Origin: Sulfitobacter sp. EhC04
GTDB taxonomy: Bacteria > Pseudomonadota > Alphaproteobacteria > Rhodobacterales > Rhodobacteraceae
DNA: 64,000 nt
NCBI RefSeq assembly: GCF_001650875.1
Contig: NZ_LXYI01000005.1
Span: 62,001-126,000, forward strand
Direction: 5' to 3'
Shown here piece by piece: positions 8,426 to 17,659 of this stretch (within the stretch, counting starts at the first letter, position 1; each line of letters begins with the position of its first letter). A program made the position numbers and the translations under genes. The notes under the pieces were generated by a model. It worked only from the letters and a program-made list of their open reading frames with translations, was not told the origin of the DNA and did not search any database.

Positions 8426-9925
8426 ATGAACGAGATCACATCGCTGAACGCGAGCAATATCGCCGTGCAGGCACCGGAAACGATGCCGCATTCCATCGAG
8501 GCCGAGCAGCAGCTTCTGGGCGCGATCCTGACCAACAACGACATTTACGACCGCGTCGCCTCCATCATCGGGGCCAAGCATTTCTACGACCCCGTCCATG
8601 CGCGCATCTATGACATTGCAGCCCAGCGGATCGCCAAGAACAACCTTGCCAGCCCGGTGACCCTCAAGGCTTTCATGGAAGACGACGAGGGCCTGAAGGA
8701 ACTCGGCGGCCCCGCCTATCTTGCCCGCCTTGCAGGGGCCGCAATCAGCGCCTTTGCCGTGCGCGACTATGCGCAGATGATCTATGACCTCGCGGTGCGC
8801 CGCGATCTGATCCAGCTTGGTCGTGATATCTCTGCCAAGGCCGCGCAGGTCGACGTGGAATCAGAACCGCGCGAACAGATCGTCGAAGCGGAACAGAAGC
8901 TTTACCAACTGGCCGAACAGGGCCAGGTCGAAAGCGGATTTCAAAGCTTTCTCAAGGCGGTAACAGACGCTGTTAATGTCGCGAACGCCGCCTATCAGCG
9001 CGATGGCGGGCTCTCGGGTGTCTCTACCGGGCTGATCGACATGGACGCCAAGCTGGGCGGCTTGCACCGCTCTGACCTGCTGATCCTTGCGGGACGCCCC
9101 TCCATGGGCAAGACCTCGCTGGCAACCAACATCGCCTTCAACGTGGCCAAGGCCTACAAGCGCGGGATGACCCATGACGGCACCGAAGGGGCTGTCGATG
9201 GCGGCGTGGTCGGCTTTTATTCGCTGGAAATGAGCGCCGAACAGCTTGCCGCGCGCATCCTGTCGGAGGCCGCCGAGATTCCCAGCCAGCAGATCCGCTC
9301 CGGCGACATGACCGAAACCGAATTCCGCCGCTTCGTGGACGCCGCCAAGGCGCTGGAGGCCTGCCCGCTTTTCATCGACGACACGCCCGCCTTGCCGATC
9401 AGCCAGCTGGCCGCCCGCGCGCGGCGCCTGAAACGGACCCATGGGCTTGACCTGCTGATCGTGGACTACCTGCAACTGGTGCGCGGCACCGGCAAGTCGG
9501 AAAACCGGGTGAACGAGATTTCCGAGATCACCATGGGGCTCAAGGCAATTGCCAAGGAATTGGACATTCCGGTCATCGCGCTGTCCCAGCTCAGCCGCCA
9601 GGTGGAAAACCGCGAAGACAAACGTCCGCAGCTGTCGGACCTGCGTGAATCAGGCTCCATCGAACAGGATGCCGATGTGGTGATGTTTGTGTTCCGCGAG
9701 GAATACTACAAGGAACGCGAAAAACCGGGCGATCACGAGCTTGAGAAAATGGCCGCCTGGCAAGAGGAAATGGAACGCCTGCACGGGCGCGCCGAGGTGG
9801 TGATCGGCAAGCAGCGTCACGGCCCCATCGGCACGGTCGACCTCAGCTTTGAAGGGCGCTTTACCCGCTTTGGCAACCTGGTCAAACCCTGGCAGCAAAA
9901 CGGCGGCGGCGATCAGGAATTCTGA
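8426..9925 (+). CDS. dnaB: Replicative DNA helicase DnaB
   Basis: A 499-aa hexameric 5'-3' helicase that unwinds DNA at the replication fork. The N-terminal primase-interaction domain includes SIEAEQQLLGAIL. The RecA-like C-terminal domain has the Walker A loop GRPSMGKTS near residue 222, the FYSLEMSAEQL segment, a Walker B region LLIVDYLQLV, and the DnaB-typical QLSRQVENREDKRPQLSDL stretch. No intein is present. It is alone between pyrE and a convergent hydrolase gene. Confidence 0.96.
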   Translation: MNEITSLNASNIAVQAPETMPHSIEAEQQLLGAILTNNDIYDRVASIIGAKHFYDPVHARIYDIAAQRIAKNNLASPVTLKAFMEDDEGLKELGGPAYLARLAGAAISAFAVRDYAQMIYDLAVRRDLIQLGRDISAKAAQVDVESEPREQIVEAEQKLYQLAEQGQVESGFQSFLKAVTDAVNVANAAYQRDGGLSGVSTGLIDMDAKLGGLHRSDLLILAGRPSMGKTSLATNIAFNVAKAYKRGMTHDGTEGAVDGGVVGFYSLEMSAEQLAARILSEAAEIPSQQIRSGDMTETEFRRFVDAAKALEACPLFIDDTPALPISQLAARARRLKRTHGLDLLIVDYLQLVRGTGKSENRVNEISEITMGLKAIAKELDIPVIALSQLSRQVENREDKRPQLSDLRESGSIEQDADVVMFVFREEYYKEREKPGDHELEKMAAWQEEMERLHGRAEVVIGKQRHGPIGTVDLSFEGRFTRFGNLVKPWQQNGGGDQEF

Positions 9926-9938
9926 TCCGCGTCACGCG

Positions 9939-9982
9939 CCGGAGTTTTCAAAAACTCCGGACCGAATTTTTCGAAAAATTCG
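9939..9982. repeat. Double palindrome, probable intergenic repeat or terminator
   Basis: Two perfect palindromes in tandem just after dnaB: CCGGAGTTTT-CA-AAAACTCCGG (9939-9960) and CGAATTTTTCGAAAAATTCG (9963-9982). Their arrangement resembles REP-like intergenic elements that I recall from Rhodobacteraceae genomes, which may act as transcription terminators. Only one copy is in this window. Confidence 0.55.
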
Positions 9983-9993
9983 AACCTGTTACG

Positions 9994-10023
9994 AAAGGGC
10001 ACCGCATTATGGCGGTGCCCTTT
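9994..10023. terminator. Bidirectional terminator between dnaB and the hydrolase gene
   Basis: AAAGGGCACCGC and GCGGTGCCCTTT form a 12-bp stem with a 6-nt loop, with A-tract and T-tract at the outer ends. It serves the convergent pair dnaB (+) and the gene ending at 10029 (-). Confidence 0.8.
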
Positions 10024-10028
10024 CCCGC

Positions 10029-11342
10029 TTATCCGGGGGTCTTGACCTCGTACATCAGCCCCTTTGCCGTGCCTTCAGCAAAACCCTTCCAATAGCTGTG
10101 GTCTTCCTTTTCGGTGCCGTCCTCGTTCATCGACCAGACGCCATCGTTGGAATTCTCCACCAGGTCCAGATACTCGGCCGCCGACCCGTCGCCTTTCAGC
10201 CGGGCATCCATCCAGGCGGTCACGAAATGCTGCGCGACGTTGTTCATCCGCGCGGTGTTCCAGACCGGATCGGTATAGTGTTCGGAAATGTTGAAGCCCT
10301 TGTCTTCGCTGAAGTAATAGCTTTCTTCGGGCGCAGGCATCGGCGCACCGGCATTGTGACCGGCGTTGATATAGGTCAGCAGCGCCGTCTCGACGCCCGA
10401 CACGTTGTCCCAGATCGCCCGCACGCCCTTTTCGTAAAGCGATGTATCGTCCTGCGAGCCTGCGATGAACAGCATCGGAATCTGAACACCGGCCAGTCCT
10501 TCGGCATCCCAGAACCCTGTGTTCATTCCCCAGGGGCCAAAGGCCACGGCGGTCCTGATACGCGGATCGGGCAGGTTTTCATGGGTTTCGGACCCCGCCT
10601 GATGGATGCCCAGCGTGCCATGCGGCCCGCCCCATGGATACCCGACAGAGGCTTCGGTCACCCCGCCGCCTGCCGTGATCACAGCGCCGTAGCCGCCCAT
10701 GGAATAGCCGATCAACCCGGTGTTGTCGGCATCGTACAGCCCGGCGAATTCACCGCCCTCGGCGGCCTCCTGCGCCATCTGCTCCAGCACAAAGAGCTGG
10801 TCCAGCGACCGGTTCACCAGGGTCGACCCAAACGCCGCCTGGGTGCGATAGGTGCTGTCCGTATGGTCGATGGAGGCCACGACATAGCCCTTGGAAGCCA
10901 GGTTTTCCGCCAGATGCGCCAGCAGGAACCGGTTGCCCGGATAGCCATGGCTGATCAGCACCAGCGGATAGGCCTCGGCACCCCCGGCGGGGGCCGCATC
11001 GCGGTGGGCCTGGCCCTGCAGCGTGACCTCGGTGGTGCCATCGCGCAGGAAGGCCTTCATGCTGGTATCGCCGGTCGCGCCCTCGGCCGCCGGATACCAC
11101 ATCTCGACCGTCAGCGGACGGTCATAGCGCGGCCATTCGGCGGGCTTCTCGGCCTGCGGGTCAATGGCCAGAATGTCGATCTGGTCGGGGTGGACCATTT
11201 CAATCGTCCGCACGCCCACGGGCATGTCGCCATAGGCCGCCAGTGAAGGGGCGTTGGGCAGTTGCGTGTCAATCCTGTTCTCGGCCAATGCGCCGCCCAC
11301 CCCCAGGGCAATTGTCGCCGTTGCGACGATGATATGTTTCAT
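10029..11342 (-). CDS. Secreted alpha/beta hydrolase (dienelactone hydrolase-like)
   Basis: A 437-aa protein with a signal peptide (residues 1-20, cleavage after GGALA), so it is exported to the periplasm or beyond. The fold markers are the oxyanion-region VLISHGYPG, the nucleophile elbow GYSMGGYGA with S214, an acidic position in GSQDDTS, and a histidine in NAGHNAG. It resembles the platelet-activating-factor acetylhydrolase/dienelactone hydrolase group; the substrate is unknown. A TACAAT hexamer (11365-11360 on the minus strand) could be its -10 box. It converges on dnaB. Confidence 0.8.
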   Translation of the reverse strand: MKHIIVATATIALGVGGALAENRIDTQLPNAPSLAAYGDMPVGVRTIEMVHPDQIDILAIDPQAEKPAEWPRYDRPLTVEMWYPAAEGATGDTSMKAFLRDGTTEVTLQGQAHRDAAPAGGAEAYPLVLISHGYPGNRFLLAHLAENLASKGYVVASIDHTDSTYRTQAAFGSTLVNRSLDQLFVLEQMAQEAAEGGEFAGLYDADNTGLIGYSMGGYGAVITAGGGVTEASVGYPWGGPHGTLGIHQAGSETHENLPDPRIRTAVAFGPWGMNTGFWDAEGLAGVQIPMLFIAGSQDDTSLYEKGVRAIWDNVSGVETALLTYINAGHNAGAPMPAPEESYYFSEDKGFNISEHYTDPVWNTARMNNVAQHFVTAWMDARLKGDGSAAEYLDLVENSNDGVWSMNEDGTEKEDHSYWKGFAEGTAKGLMYEVKTPG

Positions 11343-11415
11343 GGTCCTCTCCCTTTATGATTGTACCCAGAGCTTAGGCGCATCTTGAGACAGGGCAAGC
11401 AATGATAAGGTGACG

Positions 11416-12150
11416 TTACGAAGACTTCACACTTGCGGCCTGCGTCACCTGCGCGCCGCTGATGCCAAAGCGCGGAGCAAAGCGCGCCCGCGCCGCGATC
11501 AGGCGTGGATCGTCGGGCCGCATGCCCAACGTGCGGATAAAGTCGATGCGCTGCCGGGTCTTCAGCGCCTCGCGGTCGATATCGGTGCCCATCGCGCGGT
11601 CGATGATCAGCCCGCCGGGGCTGACGTGGAACCATTTCGAGAAATCGCGGAAATGGTGCTGGTTGTGCAGCCGTGTGACATGGGCGGCGGCGCGGGACTT
11701 GGGGATGTTCAAATGCGCGGTCATGTGGAACCATTCATAGACCATGAACATTGCCACCCCGCCCACCGGCACGATGGCCACCGCGATCCACAGCGCATCC
11801 GGCAGGCCCATCAGGGCGGTGATGCCCCAGACCAGCAGGAAATTGCCGGCCAGCATCGGCAGCGCAACCCAGACGGGGACAAAGAACAGCCCGCTATTTG
11901 TCGGGAAATCGTGATGCCCGTAATGCGCACGATAGAGCAGGTCAAAAGCCCACTGCCGGCGCGGCGGTTTCAGGTGAAAGACAAAGCGATGCAGGTTGTA
12001 TTCATTCAGCAATTGCGCCCCAATCCCCAGCGGCACCAGCGCCCAGACCCAGCCCGGTCCGGCGATGGCCAGCGCCGCCACGCCAAGCACAAAGGCCAGC
12101 GCCATGACAACAAGTGACAGATGCGACGCCATGATCTTCACCCGCTGCAT
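11416..12150 (-). CDS. Sterol desaturase / fatty acid hydroxylase family membrane protein
   Basis: A 244-aa integral membrane protein. The histidine clusters of the di-iron hydroxylase/desaturase superfamily are present: EYNLHRFVFH, YRAHYGHHDF, EWFHMTAHL and RLHNQHHFRD, separated by hydrophobic helices. Likely activity is hydroxylation or desaturation of a lipid at the inner membrane; the substrate is unknown. The frame stays open far upstream, but the ATG at 12150 has GGGGG before it and the preceding residues are antisense to the divergent gene. The start lies 63 bp from that of the divergent metallo-hydrolase. Confidence 0.8.
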   Translation of the reverse strand: MQRVKIMASHLSLVVMALAFVLGVAALAIAGPGWVWALVPLGIGAQLLNEYNLHRFVFHLKPPRRQWAFDLLYRAHYGHHDFPTNSGLFFVPVWVALPMLAGNFLLVWGITALMGLPDALWIAVAIVPVGGVAMFMVYEWFHMTAHLNIPKSRAAAHVTRLHNQHHFRDFSKWFHVSPGGLIIDRAMGTDIDREALKTRQRIDFIRTLGMRPDDPRLIAARARFAPRFGISGAQVTQAASVKSS

Positions 12151-12213
12151 CTGCTTTACCCCCCTGACGGTCTTGGTTAGACGGAAACAACCCTCGCCCA
12201 GCGGAGCATCGTG

Positions 12214-13551
12214 ATGCAGATCGAATTCGTCAACCATGCCTCGGTCCTGATGACCCATGGTCAGGTTGGCCTGCTGTCCGACCCCTGGTACAGCGGCCCC
12301 GCCTTTCACAAGGGCTGGCGCCTGTTGGTGGAGACACCGGAAGACCGCATCGAGGACCTGCTTGCGCGCGTGACCCACATCTGGATCAGCCATGAACACC
12401 CCGATCATTTCTCCATCGGGTTTTTCAAGCGCTGGGGCGATGTGATCCGCCAGCGCGGCATCAAGCTGCTGTTCCAGGACATCGACGACCAGCGGGTGGC
12501 GAAATTCCTGCGCGCGCAGGGAATGGACCTGACCGAACTGACATTCGGCAAGGCGCATGATCTGGGCAGCGGCGTTTCCGTGACCTGTCTGAAGGATGAA
12601 TTCTACGATTCGGCGCTGTCCGTGCGCATGGGCGACAGCCATGTGCTGAACCTGAACGACTGCGCGGTGCGCACAGCGGAACGCGCCCGCGAGATCCGCG
12701 ACGCGGTTGGCACCTGTGACATCCTGCTGACCCAGTTCAGCTATGCCGCCTGGAAAGGCGGGCGGGAAAACCGCGACTGGCGCGAAGATGCAGCGCAGGA
12801 AAAACTGAACAATATCAGGATACAGGCAGAGGTTCTTGAACCAAAAACCGTCATCCCTTTTGCCAGTTTTGTCAGCTTTGCCCATCAGCGCAACGCCTAT
12901 CTGAACGACGCCGCGAACCGGCCCGAGGACGTGATCGAGGCGTTTCAGGATGCGCCCTTCGCGCTCTGTGTCATGCAACCGGGCGATGTGACGGGCGGCA
13001 CCGTGCCCCCCGGCCAGAACGCGGCTGCCGTGGCCTTCTGGGCCGACCACTTTGACCGCGCGGGCCGCGACCTGATGACCTACGACAGTGTCGAGGAAGC
13101 GACCCTGCGCGCCAGTTTCGCCACATGGCGCGACCGCGTGTTCACCAACAATTCCCGCCCTGCAATGCGGCTGGCGCAGGCGCTGTCCCCAATCCGGGTG
13201 TTGCAGCCCGTCGTGGTGCATCTGGACGACACCGGCCAAAGCTGGCGGATCGACCCGCCGCGCGGCACCTTGACAAAAACCGATGATCCCGCCGATCTGA
13301 TCATGCATTCCGAAAGCCTGAACTTCCTGTTCTCGAATTCCTTCGGGTTCGACACGCTGGGCGTCAACGGCACCTTCGAAGAGGCCCGCAGCGGCGGATT
13401 TTCCCGCGCCGCGCGCTCGATCTCGATCGAGAACCTGAACAATCTCGGCATCCGCTTTGGCCCCGGTCTTTTCCTGAACCCCAAGATCATCGGAATTTTC
13501 CTGGAACGCCTGCGCGGCGTCAGCGCCAAGATGAAGCGCAGGGACACTTGA
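12214..13551 (+). CDS. MBL-fold metallo-hydrolase
   Basis: A 445-aa protein with an N-terminal metallo-beta-lactamase domain: IEFVNHASVLM at the start, LLSDPWYSG, and the zinc-binding HEHPDH at about residues 60-65. The ~200-residue C-terminal part has no motif I recognise. A GTG three bases upstream (12211) is an alternative start, but GCGGAG is better spaced from the ATG. It is divergent from the sterol-desaturase family gene. Similar UlaG/RomA-type proteins act on lactones, phosphodiesters or lipids; the substrate here is unknown. Confidence 0.78.
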   Translation: MQIEFVNHASVLMTHGQVGLLSDPWYSGPAFHKGWRLLVETPEDRIEDLLARVTHIWISHEHPDHFSIGFFKRWGDVIRQRGIKLLFQDIDDQRVAKFLRAQGMDLTELTFGKAHDLGSGVSVTCLKDEFYDSALSVRMGDSHVLNLNDCAVRTAERAREIRDAVGTCDILLTQFSYAAWKGGRENRDWREDAAQEKLNNIRIQAEVLEPKTVIPFASFVSFAHQRNAYLNDAANRPEDVIEAFQDAPFALCVMQPGDVTGGTVPPGQNAAAVAFWADHFDRAGRDLMTYDSVEEATLRASFATWRDRVFTNNSRPAMRLAQALSPIRVLQPVVVHLDDTGQSWRIDPPRGTLTKTDDPADLIMHSESLNFLFSNSFGFDTLGVNGTFEEARSGGFSRAARSISIENLNNLGIRFGPGLFLNPKIIGIFLERLRGVSAKMKRRDT

Positions 13552-13582
13552 CCCTTTTCCCCGATAGGACCAGCACAGCCCC

Positions 13583-14617
13583 ATGACCACACCGACCCTG
13601 ACCATCGACCTGCCCGCCATCGCCGCCAACTGGCGCGCTCTGGACGCCCTTTCCACCTGCGAGACTGCGGCCGTGATCAAGGCCGATGCCTATGGTCTTG
13701 GCGTCGCCCGCGTCGGGCCAGCCCTGGCCGCAGCCGGGGCGCGGAGCTTTTTCGTACATTCGGCAGAAGAAGGCGTGCAGCTGCGGCGTGTCATCGGGGC
13801 CGGCCCCGCGATCAACGTCTTTTCGGGCCATATGCCCGGCGACGCCGACATGATCCGCGAGGCGGGCCTGGTGCCGATGATCAACTCGGTCGATCAGCTT
13901 CTGATCCATGTGGAATCGGTGCCGGGCCACCCCTTTGGCTTGCAGTTGGACAGCGGCATGAACCGGCTGGGGATGGAGCCTGCCGAATGGTCCGCCCTGC
14001 GTGACATCGCGCTGGCGCAAAAGCCCAGGCTGATCATGTCGCATCTGGCCTGTGCCGACGAACCGGACCACCCGATGAATGCCATGCAATTGCAGAACTT
14101 CAAGGACATGACCGAAGGGCTGGATGTGCCCCGGTCCATGGCCGCAACCGGCGGCACGCTGCTGGGACCGGCCTTTCACTTCGACATGACACGCCCCGGA
14201 GTCGGGCTTTATGGCGGGCTGCCCTTTGTCGATGCAATGCCGGTGGTCACGCTGGACCTTCCCGTCGTTCAGGTGCGCGAAGTCGCACAGGGCGAGACAG
14301 TGGGATACGGCAACACCTTTGTCGCCCCTGGCCCGATGCGCATCGCAACCGTCTGCGGCGGTTATGCCGACGGGCTGATCCGCGCGATGGGAAACAACGC
14401 AACCCTGACCCATGACGGGCACAAGCTGCCGCTGGCGGGCCGCGTGTCGATGGACATGCTCACGGTCGATGTCACCGCCCTGGCGGACGTGCCGGAACAT
14501 CTGCAATTGATCGGGTTGCACCAGTCTGTCGACACCGTCGCAGATTTTGCCGGCACCATCGGGTACGAGATCCTGACCTCGCTGGGCGCGCGCTATGACC
14601 GGGTCTATCTGAAGTGA
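13583..14617 (+). CDS. alr: Alanine racemase
   Basis: A 344-aa PLP-dependent enzyme that makes D-alanine for peptidoglycan. The PLP-binding lysine is K33 in [11 protein letters not shown] near the N-terminus. Other family motifs are [19 protein letters not shown] and the C-terminal AGRVSMDML. The protein is at the short end of the family range (usually 355-380). Its TGA overlaps the GTG of the next gene. Confidence 0.92.
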   Translation: MTTPTLTIDLPAIAANWRALDALSTCETAAVIKADAYGLGVARVGPALAAAGARSFFVHSAEEGVQLRRVIGAGPAINVFSGHMPGDADMIREAGLVPMINSVDQLLIHVESVPGHPFGLQLDSGMNRLGMEPAEWSALRDIALAQKPRLIMSHLACADEPDHPMNAMQLQNFKDMTEGLDVPRSMAATGGTLLGPAFHFDMTRPGVGLYGGLPFVDAMPVVTLDLPVVQVREVAQGETVGYGNTFVAPGPMRIATVCGGYADGLIRAMGNNATLTHDGHKLPLAGRVSMDMLTVDVTALADVPEHLQLIGLHQSVDTVADFAGTIGYEILTSLGARYDRVYLK

Positions 14618-15048
14618 CCCTCAAGGCGCTGAACCTTGCGCTGCTGGTTCTCTACCCCGTCGCATGGGCGGCACCGCTGATGCGGGCGGGCCTGCTGCCG
14701 CTGTTCGGGCTGGAGGAGATTTCCGTGCTGACCGGGCTGCAATCGCTCTGGGCCTCGGACATTTTTCTGGCGCTGGTGGTCACCCTGTTTGCGCTCTTCG
14801 CGCCCTACCTCAAGACCATCGGCCTGTCGCTGGTCCATTTTGACCTGCTCAGCCGCCGCGCCCTGCCCGTGCTGTCGTTTCTGGGCAAGCTGGCAATGGC
14901 GGACATCTTTCTGATCGCGCTCTACATCACCCTGGCCAAGGGAATCGGCGTCGGACGGATTGAAACGGCGTGGGGATTGTACCTGTTCACCGGCTGCATT
15001 CTCGCCTCAATCCTGGTCGCATGGCGGACTGAACAATCGACGGGATAA
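14614..15048 (+). CDS. PqiA-like (paraquat-inducible protein A family) membrane protein
   Basis: A 144-aa inner-membrane protein with about four hydrophobic segments. The central sequence [22 protein letters not shown] matches the PqiA domain pattern (W/GKWSM-DVF-type motif). GTG start with a 4-bp overlap (GTGA) with alr, so it is translationally coupled. It is a single-domain version of PqiA, which normally has two such domains and works with PqiB in lipid transport; no partner is nearby. Confidence 0.7.
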   Translation: MTLKALNLALLVLYPVAWAAPLMRAGLLPLFGLEEISVLTGLQSLWASDIFLALVVTLFALFAPYLKTIGLSLVHFDLLSRRALPVLSFLGKLAMADIFLIALYITLAKGIGVGRIETAWGLYLFTGCILASILVAWRTEQSTG

Positions 15049-15206
15049 CACCCGGATTGGCCAAAATCGGGAAACAACGAAATGACGGAATATGTCATAG
15101 GACGCGTATTCGTTAACTTTTCAGGCCCAGCCCGTTCTTTTTCATAGTAATAATCCGCGATAAGCATAAACTTGCCGATGAAGGTTATCCGTGGGGGAAT
15201 AATCTC

Positions 15207-15983
15207 TTGTCGCATATTCGCGCTGTTCTTTACCTGCTCCAATACCTGATGCAGCGCCTTGCATTGGCCATATTTCTTGTTGCCGCGCTGGCCCTGCTGG
15301 GGGCCACTGCCATGGCGGTGCTTGGTCAATGGTCCTGGGTCAGCCTGACAGTCTATTTTCAGGGCCAGCCCGTGCCGGAGGCCGGGATGTATGCACAGAT
15401 CGGGCTGACGGTTCTGGCGGTGGGCCTGTGTTTCTTTCTGCCCTCCAACCGCCGCATCATGCAGCTTGAAAACTCGCACCGGTCCTTTTCCATCGGGATG
15501 CGCGATGTGGCGCAGGCCTATCACGCGGTCCATGCCGCAGACCGCGCGCAGACCTTCAAGCTCAGCTCTGAATTCGATGCGGTGCGCGAGCGTCTGGCCT
15601 ATCTGCGCGACCACCCGGATCTCAGCACCCTGGAACCCACCCTGCTGGAGGTCGCCGCCCAGATGAGCCACATCAGCCGCGAGCTGGCGACCGTCTATGC
15701 CGATGACAAGATCGCCCGCGCGCGCAACTTCCTTGAGCAGCGCCAACAGGAGATCGAACTGTTCAACAGCAGGCTGGAACAGGCCAAGAGCATTTCGACC
15801 GAATTGAAGCACTGGGTCCATGAGATCGAACTGGAAGAAAGCGTCGCTGCCGCCCAGTTGGACAGGCTGCGCAGTGAAATGCATGAAATCATGCCCGAAC
15901 TAGGACTTGAGAAAACAATGCGCAGCGACCCGACCGCGCTGGACAATACCATCGTCGACCTGCAACCCAAAGCCGCTGAATAA
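15207..15983 (+). CDS. Two-TM, coiled-coil membrane protein of unknown function
   Basis: A 258-aa protein with a TTG start preceded by GGGGGAA. Two transmembrane helices (about residues 14-36 and 72-90) are followed by a long, charged, mostly helical region (about 95-240) likely to form a coiled coil in the cytoplasm. Its family is sometimes labelled 'DNA repair protein' in Rhodobacteraceae, but I see no nuclease or ATPase motif. The 158-bp gap upstream probably holds its promoter. Confidence 0.6.
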   Translation: MSHIRAVLYLLQYLMQRLALAIFLVAALALLGATAMAVLGQWSWVSLTVYFQGQPVPEAGMYAQIGLTVLAVGLCFFLPSNRRIMQLENSHRSFSIGMRDVAQAYHAVHAADRAQTFKLSSEFDAVRERLAYLRDHPDLSTLEPTLLEVAAQMSHISRELATVYADDKIARARNFLEQRQQEIELFNSRLEQAKSISTELKHWVHEIELEESVAAAQLDRLRSEMHEIMPELGLEKTMRSDPTALDNTIVDLQPKAAE

Positions 15984-16039
15984 CCGGCAGGCTCAGGTCG
16001 CGCTTGCCCCGGACTGGCCCCGAATATATACGCCAATCC

Positions 16040-17659
16040 ATGTTGGACACCCCCCAAAACCGCCCCGAATTGCCGCCCGAAATCGCGCGGCGTCGCACCT
16101 TTGCGATCATCAGCCACCCTGACGCGGGAAAAACCACGCTGACGGAGAAATTCCTGCTGTTTGGCGGGGCGATCCAGATGGCCGGACAGGTCCGCGCCAA
16201 GGGCGAAGCGCGGCGCACGCGCTCCGACTTCATGGCGATGGAAAAGGACCGGGGCATTTCCGTCTCGGCCTCGGCCATGTCCTTCGATTTTCAGGGCAAG
16301 GACCGCAATTACCGCTTCAATCTGGTGGACACGCCGGGCCACTCTGACTTTTCCGAAGATACCTACCGCACGCTGACAGCAGTGGATGCCGCCGTGATGG
16401 TGATCGACGGGGCCAAGGGTGTGGAAAGCCAGACCCAGAAGCTGTTCGAGGTCTGCCGCATGCGTGACCTGCCGATCCTGACCTTCTGTAACAAGATGGA
16501 CCGCGAATCCCGCGATGTGTTCGAGATCATCGACGAGATTCAGGAAAACCTTGCCATCGACGTGACCCCGGCAAGCTGGCCCATCGGCGTCGGCCGCGAT
16601 TTTCTGGGCTGCTATGACATCCTGCGCGACCGGCTGGAACTGATGGACCGCGCCGACCGCAACAAAGTGTCGGAAAGCATCAAGATCGAGGGGCTGGATG
16701 ACCCCAAGCTGGCCCAGCACGTGCCGCCCGCCCTGTTGGAAAAGCTGCGCGAGGACCTTGAGATGGTTCGCGAACTGATGCCGCCGCTGGATGCTGCACT
16801 GATGGCCGAAGGGTCGCTGACCCCGATCTGGTTCGGCTCGGCCATCAACTCCTTTGGCGTCAAGGAACTGATGGACGGCATCGCCACCTATGGGCCGGAG
16901 CCGCAGATCCAATCCGCCGAGCCGCGCCAGATCCTGCCGGAGGAAAAGAACGTCTCGGGCTTTGTTTTCAAGGTGCAGGCCAACATGGACCCCAAGCACC
17001 GCGACCGCGTGGCCTTTGTCCGGCTTGCCTCGGGCCATTTCACACGGGGCATGAAGCTGACCCATGTGCGGTCGAAAAAGCCGATGGCGATCACCAATCC
17101 GGTGATGTTCCTTGCCTCTGACCGCGAACTGGCCGAGGAAGCCTGGGCCGGTGACATCATCGGTATTCCCAACCACGGCCAGCTGCGCATCGGCGACACG
17201 CTGACAGAAGGCGAGGCGATCCGGGTGACGGGCATCCCGTCCTTTGCGCCCGAACTGTTGCAGGGCGTGCGCGCGGGCGACCCGATGAAGGCAAAGCACC
17301 TTGAGAAAGCCTTGATGCAATTCGCCGAGGAAGGCGCCGCCAAGGTCTTCAAACCCTCCATCGGCTCCGGCTTTGTGGTGGGCGTTGTGGGCCAGTTGCA
17401 GTTCGAGGTGCTGGCCAGCCGGATCGAGCTGGAATACGGGCTGCCAGTGCGGTTTGAATCGTCGCAATTCACCTCGGCCCGCTGGGTCAATGGCACCAAA
17501 CAGGCGGTGGACAAGTTCGCCGAGGCCAACAAGCAGCACATCGCCCATGACCACGACGGCGACATCGTGTATCTGACGCGCCTGCAATGGGATATCGACC
17601 GGGTCGACCGCGATTATCCCGATGTGCGCCTGACCGCGACCAAGGAAATGATGGCGTGA
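16040..17659 (+). CDS. prfC: Peptide chain release factor 3
   Basis: A 539-aa translational GTPase that recycles RF1/RF2 after termination. The GTPase motifs are SHPDAGKTTLTEK (G1), DTPGHSDFSED (G3) and CNKMDRE (G4), followed by EF-Tu-like and RF3 C-terminal domains. The start MLDTPQNRPEL was preferred to an in-frame ATG 36 bp upstream because family N-termini begin near PEIARRRTFAIISHPDAGK. Its stop overlaps the GTG of the following glycosyltransferase. Confidence 0.93.
   Translation: MLDTPQNRPELPPEIARRRTFAIISHPDAGKTTLTEKFLLFGGAIQMAGQVRAKGEARRTRSDFMAMEKDRGISVSASAMSFDFQGKDRNYRFNLVDTPGHSDFSEDTYRTLTAVDAAVMVIDGAKGVESQTQKLFEVCRMRDLPILTFCNKMDRESRDVFEIIDEIQENLAIDVTPASWPIGVGRDFLGCYDILRDRLELMDRADRNKVSESIKIEGLDDPKLAQHVPPALLEKLREDLEMVRELMPPLDAALMAEGSLTPIWFGSAINSFGVKELMDGIATYGPEPQIQSAEPRQILPEEKNVSGFVFKVQANMDPKHRDRVAFVRLASGHFTRGMKLTHVRSKKPMAITNPVMFLASDRELAEEAWAGDIIGIPNHGQLRIGDTLTEGEAIRVTGIPSFAPELLQGVRAGDPMKAKHLEKALMQFAEEGAAKVFKPSIGSGFVVGVVGQLQFEVLASRIELEYGLPVRFESSQFTSARWVNGTKQAVDKFAEANKQHIAHDHDGDIVYLTRLQWDIDRVDRDYPDVRLTATKEMMA

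Noticed and set aside
12151..13680. N-terminal extension of the sterol-desaturase family protein to 754 residues
   Set aside because: The extension is antisense to the metallo-hydrolase at 12214-13551; the true start at 12150 has a ribosome binding site.
15695..17587. 630-codon minus-strand frame opposite prfC
   Set aside because: Entirely antisense to a clear release factor 3 gene; composition His/Arg/Gln-rich, no motif.
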